Assembly (NCBI GenBank): GCA_011053095.1 | Contig: DRHS01000264.1 | Span: forward strand, 1 to 52,499 | Length of the DNA: 52,499 nt | Source of the DNA: Bacteroides sp. | GTDB lineage: Bacteria > Bacteroidota > Bacteroidia > Bacteroidales > SM23-62 | Direction of reading: 5' to 3' | Part shown: positions 1-9,951 of the stretch, one piece after another | Position numbering within the stretch: position 1 is the stretch's first letter | Layout of the letters: the number at the start of each line of letters is the position of its first letter | Position numbers and translations under genes: made by a program | Notes under the pieces: model-generated | Databases searched by the model: none | Told to the model about the DNA's origin: nothing | Seen by the model: the letters and a program-made list of their open reading frames with translations, nothing else

Positions 1-150
1 AAAGTGTCAACTATGTTTAAGTCTCCACAAGGGATACACTCCTATGCGGTAATCCGATCCATCTTCGACACCTGTAATAAAAACGGATTTACTTTTTTTG
101 ATTCTCATAAACTAAAACTCAGCATTTGAGACCTGAGTAGTTACAGAAGA

Positions 151-1212
151 ATGATTATTGGACTATTGGGACTTGGAAGCATTGTCCTGACAGGTTGTGA
201 ATCTGATACACCAATAGGAAGAAACAGTGGAACAGCAGGGGGGGGTGGCAGCGCCTGGCTGATCCCTGTTGAAGAGGTGTTTGACGGTGGACCAGGGAAA
301 GATGGTATTCCGGCATTGCTGGATCTGCCAAGAAATGATTTGGCTCACTCAGAAAACGACTACCTGAGTGATGATGACCTGGTTCTCGGATTCAAATCAG
401 GAGACGTGGTTATCGCTTATCCCCATGATATTCTTGACTGGCATGAGATCATTAATGACCGGGTTGGCAGTGAATCAGTTGCAGTTACCTATTGCCCACT
501 TACAGGTACAGGAGTGGGATGGAACCGCCTGATCAACAATGTAGAAACAACATTTGGGGTATCTGGACTTCTGTACAATTCCAATCTGATTCCATACGAC
601 CGGCTTACTGAATCCAATTGGTCCCAGATCGGGTTGAAATGTGTGAATGGAGAATTGATTGGTTCTACTCCTGAAATTCTTAACCTTATTGAGATGACCT
701 GGGGCTCCTGGAAAGAAATATTTCCTTCCTCTGAGATTGTGTCCACTAATACAGGGCACAACAGAACGTATGGCCGTTATCCATATGGAAGCTATAAAAT
801 AAATTCCGACGTAATTTTCCCAATTTCTACCAGAGATGACAGAATGCATGAGAAAGAAAGAGTGCTTGGAATTGTAATTGACGGTAAATCCAGGGTTTAC
901 CGGTTTGAATCTTTCGGTCCAATCACAGGGGTGATTCATGATGAGTTCAGGGGACAAAAACTGGTCATCGCAGGGAAGGCAGATCAATTTATGGTAGCCT
1001 ACAACAGGGAAATTGAGCCCGGGGTAATTCTCACCTTCGGTCCATCATCGATAAACGGTCTGATTATCGATCAGGAAGGTACTGAATGGGACCTTTTTGG
1101 ATATGCTGTTTCCGGGCCCAGAAAAGGATCCCATCTTCCAGCAGTTACCTCATTTATGGGCTACTGGTTTTCCTTTCCGGCCTTCTATCTCAATACTGAA
1201 ATATACGAGTAG
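151..1212 (+). CDS. DUF3179 domain-containing lipoprotein
   Basis: The 353-residue product starts with a short hydrophobic segment ending in a lipobox-like VLTGC (Cys16), so it is probably an envelope lipoprotein. Residues about 75-340 look like DUF3179, a family of unknown function: HEIIND at 98-103 is followed by TYCPLTGTG at 113-121. Many family members, as I recall them, have a second cysteine in that motif (YCPLCG); here it is Thr, so a two-cysteine site is not complete. A GGGG stretch follows the lipid anchor as a spacer. The 150 bases before the ATG contain no recognisable gene. The gene stands alone ahead of the leucine cluster and is not obviously linked to it. The family call is fairly sure; the function is unknown. 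Confidence 0.8.
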   Translation: MIIGLLGLGSIVLTGCESDTPIGRNSGTAGGGGSAWLIPVEEVFDGGPGKDGIPALLDLPRNDLAHSENDYLSDDDLVLGFKSGDVVIAYPHDILDWHEIINDRVGSESVAVTYCPLTGTGVGWNRLINNVETTFGVSGLLYNSNLIPYDRLTESNWSQIGLKCVNGELIGSTPEILNLIEMTWGSWKEIFPSSEIVSTNTGHNRTYGRYPYGSYKINSDVIFPISTRDDRMHEKERVLGIVIDGKSRVYRFESFGPITGVIHDEFRGQKLVIAGKADQFMVAYNREIEPGVILTFGPSSINGLIIDQEGTEWDLFGYAVSGPRKGSHLPAVTSFMGYWFSFPAFYLNTEIYE

Positions 1213-1275
1213 AGCTACATGACTCTTTTTCCTATGTTACATAGCATATCTCGTATTTATTTACTTCTTTTGTAT
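1203..1275 (+). terminator. Possible terminator or leader hairpin after the DUF3179 gene
   Basis: ATACGAG at 1203-1209 pairs with CTCGTAT at 1250-1256, and CTATG/CATAG (1232-1236 and 1240-1244) forms a small hairpin inside. A T-rich run follows from 1257. The outer stem overlaps the TAG stop of the upstream gene. It may end that transcript or be a leader fold ahead of leuA. The long inner loop makes a classical terminator uncertain. Confidence 0.3.
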
Positions 1276-1305
1276 GATTATTTTGTACCCCAAACAAAAA
1301 TAAGA

Positions 1306-2802
1306 ATGCAGAAGGAAAAAGTTTATGTTTTTGATACTACCCTGAGGGATGGAGAACAGGTACCAGGATGCCAGTTGAACACAATTGAGAAAATTGAAGT
1401 TGCCAAGGCTCTTGAACTCCTGGGTGTGGATATTATAGAAGCAGGGTTCCCTATCTCAAGTCCCGGTGATTTCAATTCTGTGGTTGAAATATCCAAGGCT
1501 GTTACGGAGCCGGTTGTATGTGGACTCACACGTGCAGTTGAAAAGGATATTGAAGTTGCAGCTGATGCGCTCAAATTTGCCAAAAGGCCCAGGATACATA
1601 CAGGTATTGGAACTTCCTATTATCATATTAACTATAAACTGAACTCTACACAGGATAAGATTGTTGAAAGGGCAGTTGCAGCAGTGGCATATGCAAAAAA
1701 ATTCGTCGAAGATGTTGAGTTTTACGCCGAGGATGCAGGGAGAACTGAAAATAAATATCTTGCCAGGGTAATTCAGGCAGTTATAAAGGCGGGTGCCACC
1801 GTGGTTAATATTCCCGACACAACAGGATATACACTTCCCGAAGAATTCGGAGCAAAAATCAAGTATCTGAAAGATCATGTCGATAATATTGATGATGCGA
1901 TCATCTCCACACATTGTCACAATGATCTGGGTATGGCTACAGCAAATACTATGACCGGTGTGATAAATGGTGCACGTCAGGTGGAGGTTACCATGAATGG
2001 CATTGGTGAACGAGCCGGTAATACATCTCTCGAAGAGGTTGTTATGATACTGAAAAGCAGGAAGCACCTCAAGCTTTATACGGACATTAATTCCAAGCTG
2101 ATATACAAGACTTCCCGCCTGGTTTCTACCCTGATGAGAATGCCTGTACAGGCCAATAAAGCTATAGTCGGGAGGAATGCATTTGCACACTCATCGGGTA
2201 TTCATCAGGATGGTGTCCTGAAGAAACGTGAGAACTATGAAATCATTGATCCAAGATCTGTCGGAATAAATGAATCTTCAATTGTACTTACTGCCCGCAG
2301 CGGTAGAGCCGCACTGAAACACCGTGTTGAAAAGCTTGGATACAAACTTAATAAGGAAAAACTTGACCATCTTTATAATGAGTTCGTGACAGTGGCCGAT
2401 AAGAAAAAGGAGGTGAATGATGAAGATCTCAAGATACTTGTAGGTAAAGAGAAACGCGGTCCGAGGAGTATAGAACTTACTTCTCTTCAGGTGACATGCG
2501 GAAAAAATTCAATACCTACAGCTACTGTTACCCTTGAGATGGCTGGAGAAACTTTTTCTGAGTCTGCAATAGGAAACGGCCCGATAGATGCCTCATTCTC
2601 TGCTGTTAAGAGTATTGTAAAGAAGAAGGTCATTTTGGAGGAGTTTCTCATACAGGCTATTACAAGAGGAAGCAATGATATGGGGAAAGTACATGTACAG
2701 ATACAACATAAAGGAAATACCTTCTACGGCTTTTCAGCCAATACAGATATTGTCACGGCGTCCGTTGAAGCCTTTGTAGATGCCATGGCACAGATCGTTT
2801 AA
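1306..2802 (+). CDS. leuA: 2-isopropylmalate synthase
   Basis: This is the first committed enzyme of leucine synthesis: it condenses acetyl-CoA with 2-oxoisovalerate. The 498-residue protein has the DRE-TIM signature [12 protein letters not shown] at about 10-21, the EAGFP segment typical of true isopropylmalate synthases, metal-binding HCHND at about 204-208, and a C-terminal LeuA dimer/regulatory domain from about 360, usually the leucine feedback site. I chose the ATG at 1306 because homologues begin a few residues before the catalytic motif. An in-frame ATG at 1219 would add 29 residues that look like non-coding leader. It heads the cluster with leuC, leuD, cimA and leuB. A hairpin overlaps its stop codon. 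The length is normal for the long LeuA class. Confidence 0.93.
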   Translation: MQKEKVYVFDTTLRDGEQVPGCQLNTIEKIEVAKALELLGVDIIEAGFPISSPGDFNSVVEISKAVTEPVVCGLTRAVEKDIEVAADALKFAKRPRIHTGIGTSYYHINYKLNSTQDKIVERAVAAVAYAKKFVEDVEFYAEDAGRTENKYLARVIQAVIKAGATVVNIPDTTGYTLPEEFGAKIKYLKDHVDNIDDAIISTHCHNDLGMATANTMTGVINGARQVEVTMNGIGERAGNTSLEEVVMILKSRKHLKLYTDINSKLIYKTSRLVSTLMRMPVQANKAIVGRNAFAHSSGIHQDGVLKKRENYEIIDPRSVGINESSIVLTARSGRAALKHRVEKLGYKLNKEKLDHLYNEFVTVADKKKEVNDEDLKILVGKEKRGPRSIELTSLQVTCGKNSIPTATVTLEMAGETFSESAIGNGPIDASFSAVKSIVKKKVILEEFLIQAITRGSNDMGKVHVQIQHKGNTFYGFSANTDIVTASVEAFVDAMAQIV

Positions 2803-2829
2803 AATATTACGATCTGTTTGTCTTTTTTC
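2791..2829 (+). terminator. Rho-independent terminator at the end of leuA
   Basis: CAGATCGT (2791-2798) and ACGATCTG (2809-2816) form a perfect 8-bp stem with a 10-base loop, followed by TTTGTCTTTTTT. The leuA stop codon lies at the stem-loop junction. This would separate or attenuate leuA transcription from the downstream leuCD-cimA-leuB genes. Confidence 0.7.
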
Positions 2830-2832
2830 TTG

Positions 2833-2840
2833 TATTTTTG
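2833..2840 (+). promoter_or_regulatory. Bacteroidetes-type -7 box before leuC
   Basis: TATTTTTG fits the TAnnTTTG consensus and ends 25 bases before the chosen leuC start. It lies directly after the leuA terminator, as expected for a second promoter in the cluster. No TTTG -33 element is found at the usual 19-21 base spacing. Confidence 0.4.
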
Positions 2841-2864
2841 TAGTTCCATTTTAACATATTGCAA

Positions 2865-4238
2865 ATGGCAAAAACATTATTTGATAAGATCTGGGAAAAG
2901 CATGTGGTAGACAGGATACCTGATGGACCCGATGTGCTTTACATTGACCGTCATTTCATTCATGAGGTAACCAGTCCCCAGGCATTCTCCGGACTCGAAC
3001 AGAGGAAAATACCGGTACTGAGACCTGAACAGGTATTTGCCACCCCTGATCACAACGTACCTACGATGGACCAGCATCTGACAATAGGTGACAGGCTTTC
3101 CCGGTTGCAGGTCGATAAACTGACTGAAAACTGCAACAAACATAATATCCAGTTATTTCATCTACAGCATGAAAATCATGGGATTGTCCATATAATCGGT
3201 CCTGAGTTAGGTATTACACAGCCCGGACAGACTATTGTTTGTGGAGACAGTCACACTGCAACTCACGGGGCTTTTGGTACTGTTGCCTTTGGCATCGGAA
3301 CAAGTGAAGTGGAGATGGTATTTGCCAGCCAGTGCCTGCTTCAGTACAAACCTAAGAGAATGCGTATCACCGTTGATGGAGAGCTTAATCCGGGTGTGGT
3401 ATCCAAAGATGTAATTCTTTATATTATTGCCAAACTGGGCGCCGGAGGAGGTACAGGATATTTTGTGGAATTTGCAGGATCCACGTTCCGGAATATGTCC
3501 ATGGAAGCAAGGATGACTGTTTGCAATATGACTATAGAAATGGGAGCCAGAGGGGGACTAATAGCCCCGGATGATAAAACCTTTGAATATGTGAGGGGAA
3601 AAAAACTTTCCCCTGTAGGAGCTGAGCTTGAAAAGAAAATTGAGGAATGGAGTCAGTTGTATACAGACGAAGATGCTTTATTCGACATTGAATATGTATT
3701 CAACGCCCCGGATATTGCACCAATGATTACATACGGAACTAATCCAGGTATGGGAATACCGATAGACGAACCTGTTCCAACAAACAAGGGTGAGGAAAAA
3801 TCTCTTGATTATATGGGATTCAAACAGGGACAACACTTACTCGGAATGCCGGTAAATTATGTCTTTATAGGAAGCTGCACCAATGCCAGGATAGAGGATT
3901 TCAGGGCCGTAGCTGAATTGGTTAAAGGCAGGCAGAAAGCTCCGAATATAAACGCTTATCTTGTTCCTGGATCAAAACTGGTAGAAAAGCAGATTGATGA
4001 TGAGGGAATAAGAGAAGTGCTGGCAGAAGCAGGATTTACAATCCGTCAGCCCGGTTGCTCCGCATGCCTTGGAATGAATGATGATAAAGTACCCAAGGGG
4101 GAATATTGCGTATCAACATCAAACAGAAATTTTGAAGGAAGGCAGGGTCCCGAATCCAGAACCATCCTTGCCAGTCCCCTTACAGCAGCAGCAACAGCCC
4201 TTACAGGAAAAATTACAGATGTTAGAACTTTAGTATAG
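2865..4238 (+). CDS. leuC: 3-isopropylmalate dehydratase, large subunit
   Basis: LeuC with LeuD isomerises 2-isopropylmalate to 3-isopropylmalate; the same complex can hydrate citraconate made from citramalate. The 457-residue protein starts [15 protein letters not shown], typical of LeuC. It carries [12 protein letters not shown] near the active site and the three [4Fe-4S] cysteines, one in [11 protein letters not shown] (about 338) and two in GCSACLGMN (about 398 and 401). I chose ATG 2865 over an in-frame TTG six bases upstream because family members begin MAKTL. The gene follows the leuA terminator and its own candidate -7 box. It stops five bases before leuD, so the two subunits are probably translated together. 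Confidence 0.95.
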   Translation: MAKTLFDKIWEKHVVDRIPDGPDVLYIDRHFIHEVTSPQAFSGLEQRKIPVLRPEQVFATPDHNVPTMDQHLTIGDRLSRLQVDKLTENCNKHNIQLFHLQHENHGIVHIIGPELGITQPGQTIVCGDSHTATHGAFGTVAFGIGTSEVEMVFASQCLLQYKPKRMRITVDGELNPGVVSKDVILYIIAKLGAGGGTGYFVEFAGSTFRNMSMEARMTVCNMTIEMGARGGLIAPDDKTFEYVRGKKLSPVGAELEKKIEEWSQLYTDEDALFDIEYVFNAPDIAPMITYGTNPGMGIPIDEPVPTNKGEEKSLDYMGFKQGQHLLGMPVNYVFIGSCTNARIEDFRAVAELVKGRQKAPNINAYLVPGSKLVEKQIDDEGIREVLAEAGFTIRQPGCSACLGMNDDKVPKGEYCVSTSNRNFEGRQGPESRTILASPLTAAATALTGKITDVRTLV

Positions 4239-4243
4239 CAAAC

Positions 4244-4834
4244 ATGGAAAAATTCAGCACCATAACATCAAGGGCAGTGCCCCTGGATGAAGAAAATGTA
4301 GATACTGACCAGATTATCCCGGCAAGGTTTCTAAAGGCAATAGACCGACAGGGATTCGGGGAGAATCTTTTTCGTGACTGGAGATATGATGAACACGACA
4401 GTCCCAAGGCGGATTTTATTCTGAATAATGATGCTTATAAAGGCAGTATTCTGATTGCCGGAAAAAATTTCGGTTCCGGATCAAGCCGTGAGCATGCTGC
4501 ATGGGCACTTTCCGACTATGGTTTCAAGGTTGTTGTTTCAAGTTTTTTTGCAGATATATTTAAGAACAACGCACTGAATAACGGCCTTCTGCCAGTTCAG
4601 GTATCCAACAGTTTTCTTAGCATTATGCTTAAAAAAGTCCAGCAGGATCCGGCAGAAGAAATTGAGGTCAACCTGGAGAAACAGACCATAACCCTGCTCA
4701 GAACAGATGAATCGGAGCCATTTGAGATAAACCCCTACAAAAAGAAGTGCCTTCAAAATGGGTACGATGATATCGACTATCTGCTCAGTATCCTGAAAAA
4801 GGTGGACGCTTATGAAAAAGGAACTACAGTTTAA
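4244..4834 (+). CDS. leuD: 3-isopropylmalate dehydratase, small subunit
   Basis: LeuD forms the swivelling domain that closes the active site of the LeuCD isomerase. The 196-residue protein contains the family motifs [12 protein letters not shown] near residue 20-31 and [17 protein letters not shown] at about 73-89, including the substrate-binding SSREH segment. The length is usual for bacterial LeuD. It lies between leuC (five-base gap) and cimA (17-base gap) in the same orientation, so the three are probably one transcript. Nothing is missing or unusual in the reading frame. Confidence 0.95.
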   Translation: MEKFSTITSRAVPLDEENVDTDQIIPARFLKAIDRQGFGENLFRDWRYDEHDSPKADFILNNDAYKGSILIAGKNFGSGSSREHAAWALSDYGFKVVVSSFFADIFKNNALNNGLLPVQVSNSFLSIMLKKVQQDPAEEIEVNLEKQTITLLRTDESEPFEINPYKKKCLQNGYDDIDYLLSILKKVDAYEKGTTV

Positions 4835-4851
4835 TTCAAAACCAGCAAGCA

Positions 4852-6378
4852 ATGAAACTTGAGATAATGGATACCACCCTCAGGGACGGAGAACAAACCT
4901 CCGGAGTATCCTTTAATGCACCTGAGAAACTGAATATTGCCAAGATTCTTCTTGAAGAGGTAAAGGTTGACCGGATTGAGGTGGCTTCAGCCCGTGTATC
5001 GGAAGGGGAATATGAAGCCGTTGAAAAGATCATAGGATGGGCCGGAAAGAACGGCTATCTGGATCAAATTGAGATTCTTGGTTTCATTGATAAGAATGAA
5101 TCGCTTGACTGGATTTATAAGTCCGGTGCGAGAGTGGTAAACCTTCTTGCAAAAGGATCAAAGAAACATGCAGAAGTGCAATTGCGAAAAAGTCCCCAGG
5201 AACACCTTAATGACCTTATTGATGCAATTGAATATGCCAGTTCTAAAGATATTGTCTCCAATATTTACCTGGAAGACTGGTCAAACGGCATGAGGAATTC
5301 ACCCGATTATGTGTTTTTCCTTATGGATACCCTAAAAGACCATAATATTCGCAGGCTTATGCTTCCTGATACCCTTGGTATTCTTAATTATGAGGAAACG
5401 TATGAGTTTTGCAGCAAAATGCTTGACAGGTATCCCGATCAGCATATGGATTTTCATGCACATAATGATTATGATCTTGCAACAGCAAATGTTTATTCTG
5501 CTGTTAAAGCCGGTGTCCACGGTATTCATACCACAGTTAACGGACTCGGTGAACGGGCCGGTAATGTACCCCTCTCAAGCGTGGTTGGGATACTTAAAGA
5601 CCATATACATGTCGAGACAAACCTCGATGAATCAAAACTTACAAAAATAAGCCGGATTGTAGAATCCTTTTCAGGTATCCGTGTTCCGGAGAATAAGCCG
5701 CTTATCGGAGAAAACGTTTACACTCAGACCTGTGGTGTACACGCCGATGGAGACAGCAAGGATAATCTGTATTTTAATGACCTTATGCCTGAAAGATTCG
5801 GCCGTCAACGAAAATATGCGCTTGGAAAAACATCCGGGAAAGCCAATATCAAAAAGAACCTTGAGGAACTGGGACTTGATCTTGATATTGAGTCGATGAA
5901 AAAGGTCACCGAGAAGATTATTGAGCTGGGAGATAAGAAGGAAAACGTGACAACGGAGGACCTTCCATATATTATCTCCGATGTTCTTGAGCTACAGGAT
6001 GTGCACCAGCCGATCAAAATTAAAAGTTATGCTCTGACACTCTCCAACGGACTCCGTCCCATGGCCAACATTATAGTGGAGATTAATGGGAAGCTGTTCC
6101 AGGAAAATAGCATTGGTGACGGACTTTATGATGCATTCATGAAGGCTATGTGGAAGATTTATACAAAACAATTGAACAGGGACAGGCCCATCCTCAGGGA
6201 TTACATTGTAACCATTCCCCCTGGAGGAAAAACAGATGCCCTTGTCGAAGCTGTGATCACCTGGGTATACTGTGACAAGGAGTTCAAAACCAAGGCAGTG
6301 GATTCTGACCAGACGGAGGCCGCAATAAAGGCAACCGAGAAGATGCTTAATATTATCGAAAGAAATCATTTTTCATAG
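4852..6378 (+). CDS. cimA: (R)-citramalate synthase, LeuA-like
   Basis: This is a second DRE-TIM enzyme, 508 residues, with [12 protein letters not shown] at about 7-18, HAHNDYDLA at about 202-210, and a LeuA-type regulatory domain at the C-terminus (about 385-508). It differs from the leuA product in the substrate pocket: IEVASARVSEGE replaces the EAGFP segment. It also carries LEDWSNGMRNSPDYV, VHADGDSKDNLY and PERFGR, which I recall from the characterised Leptospira citramalate synthase. I infer that it condenses pyruvate with acetyl-CoA to start threonine-independent isoleucine synthesis. Its place between leuD and leuB fits, because those enzymes can also process citramalate. A second isopropylmalate synthase remains the alternative. 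Confidence 0.8.
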   Translation: MKLEIMDTTLRDGEQTSGVSFNAPEKLNIAKILLEEVKVDRIEVASARVSEGEYEAVEKIIGWAGKNGYLDQIEILGFIDKNESLDWIYKSGARVVNLLAKGSKKHAEVQLRKSPQEHLNDLIDAIEYASSKDIVSNIYLEDWSNGMRNSPDYVFFLMDTLKDHNIRRLMLPDTLGILNYEETYEFCSKMLDRYPDQHMDFHAHNDYDLATANVYSAVKAGVHGIHTTVNGLGERAGNVPLSSVVGILKDHIHVETNLDESKLTKISRIVESFSGIRVPENKPLIGENVYTQTCGVHADGDSKDNLYFNDLMPERFGRQRKYALGKTSGKANIKKNLEELGLDLDIESMKKVTEKIIELGDKKENVTTEDLPYIISDVLELQDVHQPIKIKSYALTLSNGLRPMANIIVEINGKLFQENSIGDGLYDAFMKAMWKIYTKQLNRDRPILRDYIVTIPPGGKTDALVEAVITWVYCDKEFKTKAVDSDQTEAAIKATEKMLNIIERNHFS

Positions 6379-6394
6379 TTTATTTGCCCATACC

Positions 6395-7456
6395 ATGACT
6401 TTTAAAATTGTAGTTTTACCCGGAGACGGGATTGGTCCGGAGGTTACCAAACAGGCGCTGAAACTTCTGCCTGTTATCGCAGAAAAAGAAAATGTTGAAT
6501 TTGTCCTTGAAGAGGGACTAATCGGTGCAACTGCCATAGATCAGACAGGAAATCCGCTTCCGGATGATACCATTGAAAAATGTCTTGGTTCAGATGCCGT
6601 ACTACTCGGAGCTGTCGGACACCCGAAGTATGATCTGGATCCGACTGCTAAAGTCAGACCCGAGCAGGGCTTGTTGAAAATCAGGAAAAGCCTCGGACTT
6701 TTTGCCAATATCCGTCCGGTTAAAACATTTCCCGAGCTTGACCCGATATCACCGCTTAAGGACCACCTGTTAAAAGGAGTAGATTTCATAGTTTACCGGG
6801 AGTTGACAGGAGGTATTTATTTTGGAGAGAAGGGCAGGAGTGAGGATGGTACCGAGGCGTGGGACCATTGTAATTATTCTGCCGGAGAAATAGAGCGTAT
6901 CGCAAGAATGGCTTTTGAAACAGCTGGGCAGCGGCGGAAAAAGCTCACCCTGGTTGATAAGGCCAACGTTCTCGAGACCTCACGTCTGTGGCGAGAAACC
7001 GTACAGAATCTGGCGCCGGAATATCCGGACATCGATCTCGACTTTATGTTTGTTGATAATGCCGCTATGCAGATCATTCTACAGCCATCTTTTTTCGACG
7101 TGATATTGACTGAAAATATGTTCGGGGATATCATTACCGACGAGGCGTCTGTCATTGTAGGTTCAATAGGCATGTTACCATCGGCCTCAGTGGGAGACGG
7201 CAAAGCTTTGTTTGAACCCATACACGGATCTGCACCGCAAATTGCAGGAAAAGATATAGCCAACCCCTTTGCTACAATTCTGTCACTTGCTATGATGATG
7301 GACCATTTTGGCCTCGTAAATTCTGCAGAAAACATACGCAGAATTGTCACAGATGCTCTTGGAGCAGGCATAGTGACAGGAGATATCAAGGAACAGGAAC
7401 CCAAGGGCACTACGGAAGTGGGAGATTGGGTATATGAACAGTTAAAATCTTTTTAG
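6395..7456 (+). CDS. leuB: 3-isopropylmalate dehydrogenase
   Basis: LeuB oxidatively decarboxylates 3-isopropylmalate with NAD, and can do the equivalent step on 3-methylmalate in the citramalate route. The 353-residue protein opens with LPGDGIGPEV and has LGAVGHPKYD, the substrate-binding RELTGGIYFG segment, the metal-binding NMFGDIITDEAS region and GSIGMLPSASVG. The NAD-recognising stretch EPIHGSAPQIAGKDIANP follows near residue 270. The length is normal. It starts 16 bases after cimA and is the last gene of the cluster; no clear terminator follows. Confidence 0.95.
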   Translation: MTFKIVVLPGDGIGPEVTKQALKLLPVIAEKENVEFVLEEGLIGATAIDQTGNPLPDDTIEKCLGSDAVLLGAVGHPKYDLDPTAKVRPEQGLLKIRKSLGLFANIRPVKTFPELDPISPLKDHLLKGVDFIVYRELTGGIYFGEKGRSEDGTEAWDHCNYSAGEIERIARMAFETAGQRRKKLTLVDKANVLETSRLWRETVQNLAPEYPDIDLDFMFVDNAAMQIILQPSFFDVILTENMFGDIITDEASVIVGSIGMLPSASVGDGKALFEPIHGSAPQIAGKDIANPFATILSLAMMMDHFGLVNSAENIRRIVTDALGAGIVTGDIKEQEPKGTTEVGDWVYEQLKSF

Positions 7457-7589
7457 TCCCCCCTTAAACGGATACAATTATTCTACCCTGATTACGTCTT
7501 AGAATACTGGACTGCTTCTGACATGTTGATGTATGTATACAACTTTTTAGATTGATATTTGTCTTTGATTGTAAACCCTTTATAAATTA

Positions 7590-9938
7590 ATGAGACCATT
7601 ACCATATATTTTCACTTTCCTTCTCAGCTTTGTTATTCTCCAATTTGCATTTCCTATTGAAGAAACAGGCCTTCGATACACTATCAGCGGACATGTAAAG
7701 GATGAATCTACAGGTGAAGAACTAATAGGTGCAGCTGTGATCGCAGATGAACTTGGAAAAGGTACTGTATCGAATGTTTACGGATTCTATTCCCTCAGCC
7801 TTCAGCCGGGTCTTTATAATATTACATTCTCCTATATCGGCTATGAGGATCTGACAAGGGCAGTCAACCTGAATCAGGATCTCGTTATTAATATCGAACT
7901 CAGTGAAAACATTCTGGAGCTTGCCGAAGTGACCATCAGTGCTGAAGGACCCCGTGCCCATATTAAAAAACCCGAGATGGGAGTCAGCAAACTGCAGATT
8001 AAATCAATAAGAAGAATTCCAACCCTTATGGGCGAGGTGGATGTAATTAAAGCCATACAGCTGCTTCCGGGAGTACAAGCTTCAAGTGAGGGAGCCTCTG
8101 GATTTTCAGTCCGCGGTGGAAATCCTGATCAAAACCTTATTCTGCTTGATGAAGCTACTGTATATAATGCATCCCACCTTATGGGTTTCTTTTCTGTATT
8201 TAATAATGATGCTGTTAAGGATGTCAAATTATACAAAGGGGATATACCTGCTGAATACGGTGGAAGATTATCATCTCTGCTTGATGTCAGGATGAAGGAT
8301 GGCAATATGAAGAAGTTCTCAGGATCAGGGGGTATTGGTACTATTTCCAGCAGACTGACACTTGAGGGTCCAATTATAAAGGACCGTACATCCTTTCTTA
8401 TTGCCGGCCGGAGGACCTATGCAGATATTTTCCTGCCCTTTGCAAAGGATGAAGATGTCCGTAATAGTTCCCTGTATTTCTATGACCTTAACGCCAAGGT
8501 AAACCATATTTTTAATGAGAAAAATCGTCTCTTTGTCTCCGTCTATATGGGTCGTGATGTATTTGAAAATGTATTTGCCCGCATGGCCTTCGGTAATCAG
8601 ACCTATACATTACGTTGGAACCATTTATTCTCTGGAAGGCTTTTCAGCAATTTTACACTATTGCACAGCCGTTACGATTATGAACTTGGAACACCCGAAG
8701 GTGAGGCCAATTCCTTCCTTTGGAATTCCGGCATGAAGGATTATGGAGCCAAGGCTGACCTGAATTATTTCATTACTCCTGAACATACTCTTAAGTTCGG
8801 ACTGATCAGTACATTTCATGATTTTCAACCTGGATCTGCAAAGGGATTGGGGGAACAAAGCCTGTTTACTGAATTTAAAATGCCATCCAACTATGCCCTT
8901 GAAAACGGAGTCTATGTTTCTGCGGAATCAGAGGTTGGTGAACGTTGGAATTTTAAATATGGCATACGGTACAGCAGTTTCCACAATGTTGGTCCCGCTA
9001 CAGTATATAACTATGACGAGAATTATCTTCCTCTGGACTCAACGGTTTACAGTTCCGGAGAGTTTTTTAATTATTTCGGGGGACTCGAACCGAGATTGGC
9101 AATGTCCTTTATGCTTAATGAGAAATCTTCACTAAAAGCGAGCTATTCCAGAACAAGGCAATATATTCACCTTGCACAGAATTCCACAGCAGGAACCCCC
9201 CTGGATATATGGTTTCCTTCCAGTCCCAATGTAAACCCCCAGGTATCAGACCAGGCTTCAGTTGGTTATTTCCGGACCTTCTGGGGCGACCGGCTTGAGG
9301 CATCCGTCGAAACTTATTATAAGGCTATGAGTAATTCAATCGACTTCCGGGATCATGCCCAACTGCTAATGAACCAGTATATGGAAGGGGAATTACGCAT
9401 TGGCGAAAGCAACTCTTACGGACTTGAACTACTTCTTCGGAAAAATTCCGGTAAACTTTCCGGCTGGATAAGCTATACACTCTCAAAAACTGAACGCATA
9501 GTTCCTGAGATTAATAATGGGAATCCCTATGCTGCTCCATATGATAAACCCCACGATTTTGCAATTGTTTTGAATTATGAAATTAACAAACGTATCTGGG
9601 TATCAGGGAACTGGGTATACAGTACAGGATTGCCGGTAACTTTTCCAACAGGAAGATTTGAATATATGGGGAATATAGCACCGGTTTATTCCAACAGGAA
9701 TGCATACCGGATGCCGGACTATCACAGGCTTGATCTGTCAGTATCGCTTAGCGCAAAAGATAAACCGGGCAGGAAGTGGGGATGGGACCTGAATCTATCT
9801 GTGTATAATGCTTATGCTAGAAAAAATGCCTGGACCATAAACTTCGTCCAGGATGAGACCAACCCGTCTGTAACCCATGCAGAGATGACCTATCTGTTTT
9901 CTGCCATCCCTGCCCTTACATTCAATTTCCATTTCTAA
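7590..9938 (+). CDS. TonB-dependent outer membrane receptor
   Basis: This is a 782-residue outer membrane receptor of the Bacteroidetes type. After a signal peptide (about 1-23) comes a carboxypeptidase-regulatory-like beta-sandwich (about 30-115, starting YTISGHVKDESTGEELIGA). A plug domain follows (about 130-235, with LLPGVQASSEGASGFSVRGG and the IPAEYGGRLSSLLDVR ending). The rest is a beta-barrel ending in an aromatic strand (FNFHF). Such receptors take up substrates too large for porins using energy from TonB-ExbBD, none of which is encoded here. The substrate cannot be read from the sequence. The next gene is a DUF4249 lipoprotein 13 bases downstream; this pairing recurs in Bacteroidota and suggests a receptor with a surface or periplasmic partner. 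Confidence 0.9.
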   Translation: MRPLPYIFTFLLSFVILQFAFPIEETGLRYTISGHVKDESTGEELIGAAVIADELGKGTVSNVYGFYSLSLQPGLYNITFSYIGYEDLTRAVNLNQDLVINIELSENILELAEVTISAEGPRAHIKKPEMGVSKLQIKSIRRIPTLMGEVDVIKAIQLLPGVQASSEGASGFSVRGGNPDQNLILLDEATVYNASHLMGFFSVFNNDAVKDVKLYKGDIPAEYGGRLSSLLDVRMKDGNMKKFSGSGGIGTISSRLTLEGPIIKDRTSFLIAGRRTYADIFLPFAKDEDVRNSSLYFYDLNAKVNHIFNEKNRLFVSVYMGRDVFENVFARMAFGNQTYTLRWNHLFSGRLFSNFTLLHSRYDYELGTPEGEANSFLWNSGMKDYGAKADLNYFITPEHTLKFGLISTFHDFQPGSAKGLGEQSLFTEFKMPSNYALENGVYVSAESEVGERWNFKYGIRYSSFHNVGPATVYNYDENYLPLDSTVYSSGEFFNYFGGLEPRLAMSFMLNEKSSLKASYSRTRQYIHLAQNSTAGTPLDIWFPSSPNVNPQVSDQASVGYFRTFWGDRLEASVETYYKAMSNSIDFRDHAQLLMNQYMEGELRIGESNSYGLELLLRKNSGKLSGWISYTLSKTERIVPEINNGNPYAAPYDKPHDFAIVLNYEINKRIWVSGNWVYSTGLPVTFPTGRFEYMGNIAPVYSNRNAYRMPDYHRLDLSVSLSAKDKPGRKWGWDLNLSVYNAYARKNAWTINFVQDETNPSVTHAEMTYLFSAIPALTFNFHF

Positions 9939-9951
9939 GTCAGTATTAATA

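Noticed and set aside
475-987. Minus-strand reading frame of 170 codons
   Set aside because: It is antisense to the DUF3179 gene and shows no protein-family features.
1219-1305. In-frame leader before leuA with four leucine codons in a row, like an attenuation peptide
   Set aside because: It has no stop codon before leuA and no clear terminator/antiterminator pair lies between it and the leuA start, so leucine attenuation is not supported; the frame is probably chance.
1456-2190. Minus-strand reading frame of 244 codons
   Set aside because: It lies entirely opposite leuA and its composition (many Cys, His, Ile) is typical of an antisense shadow.
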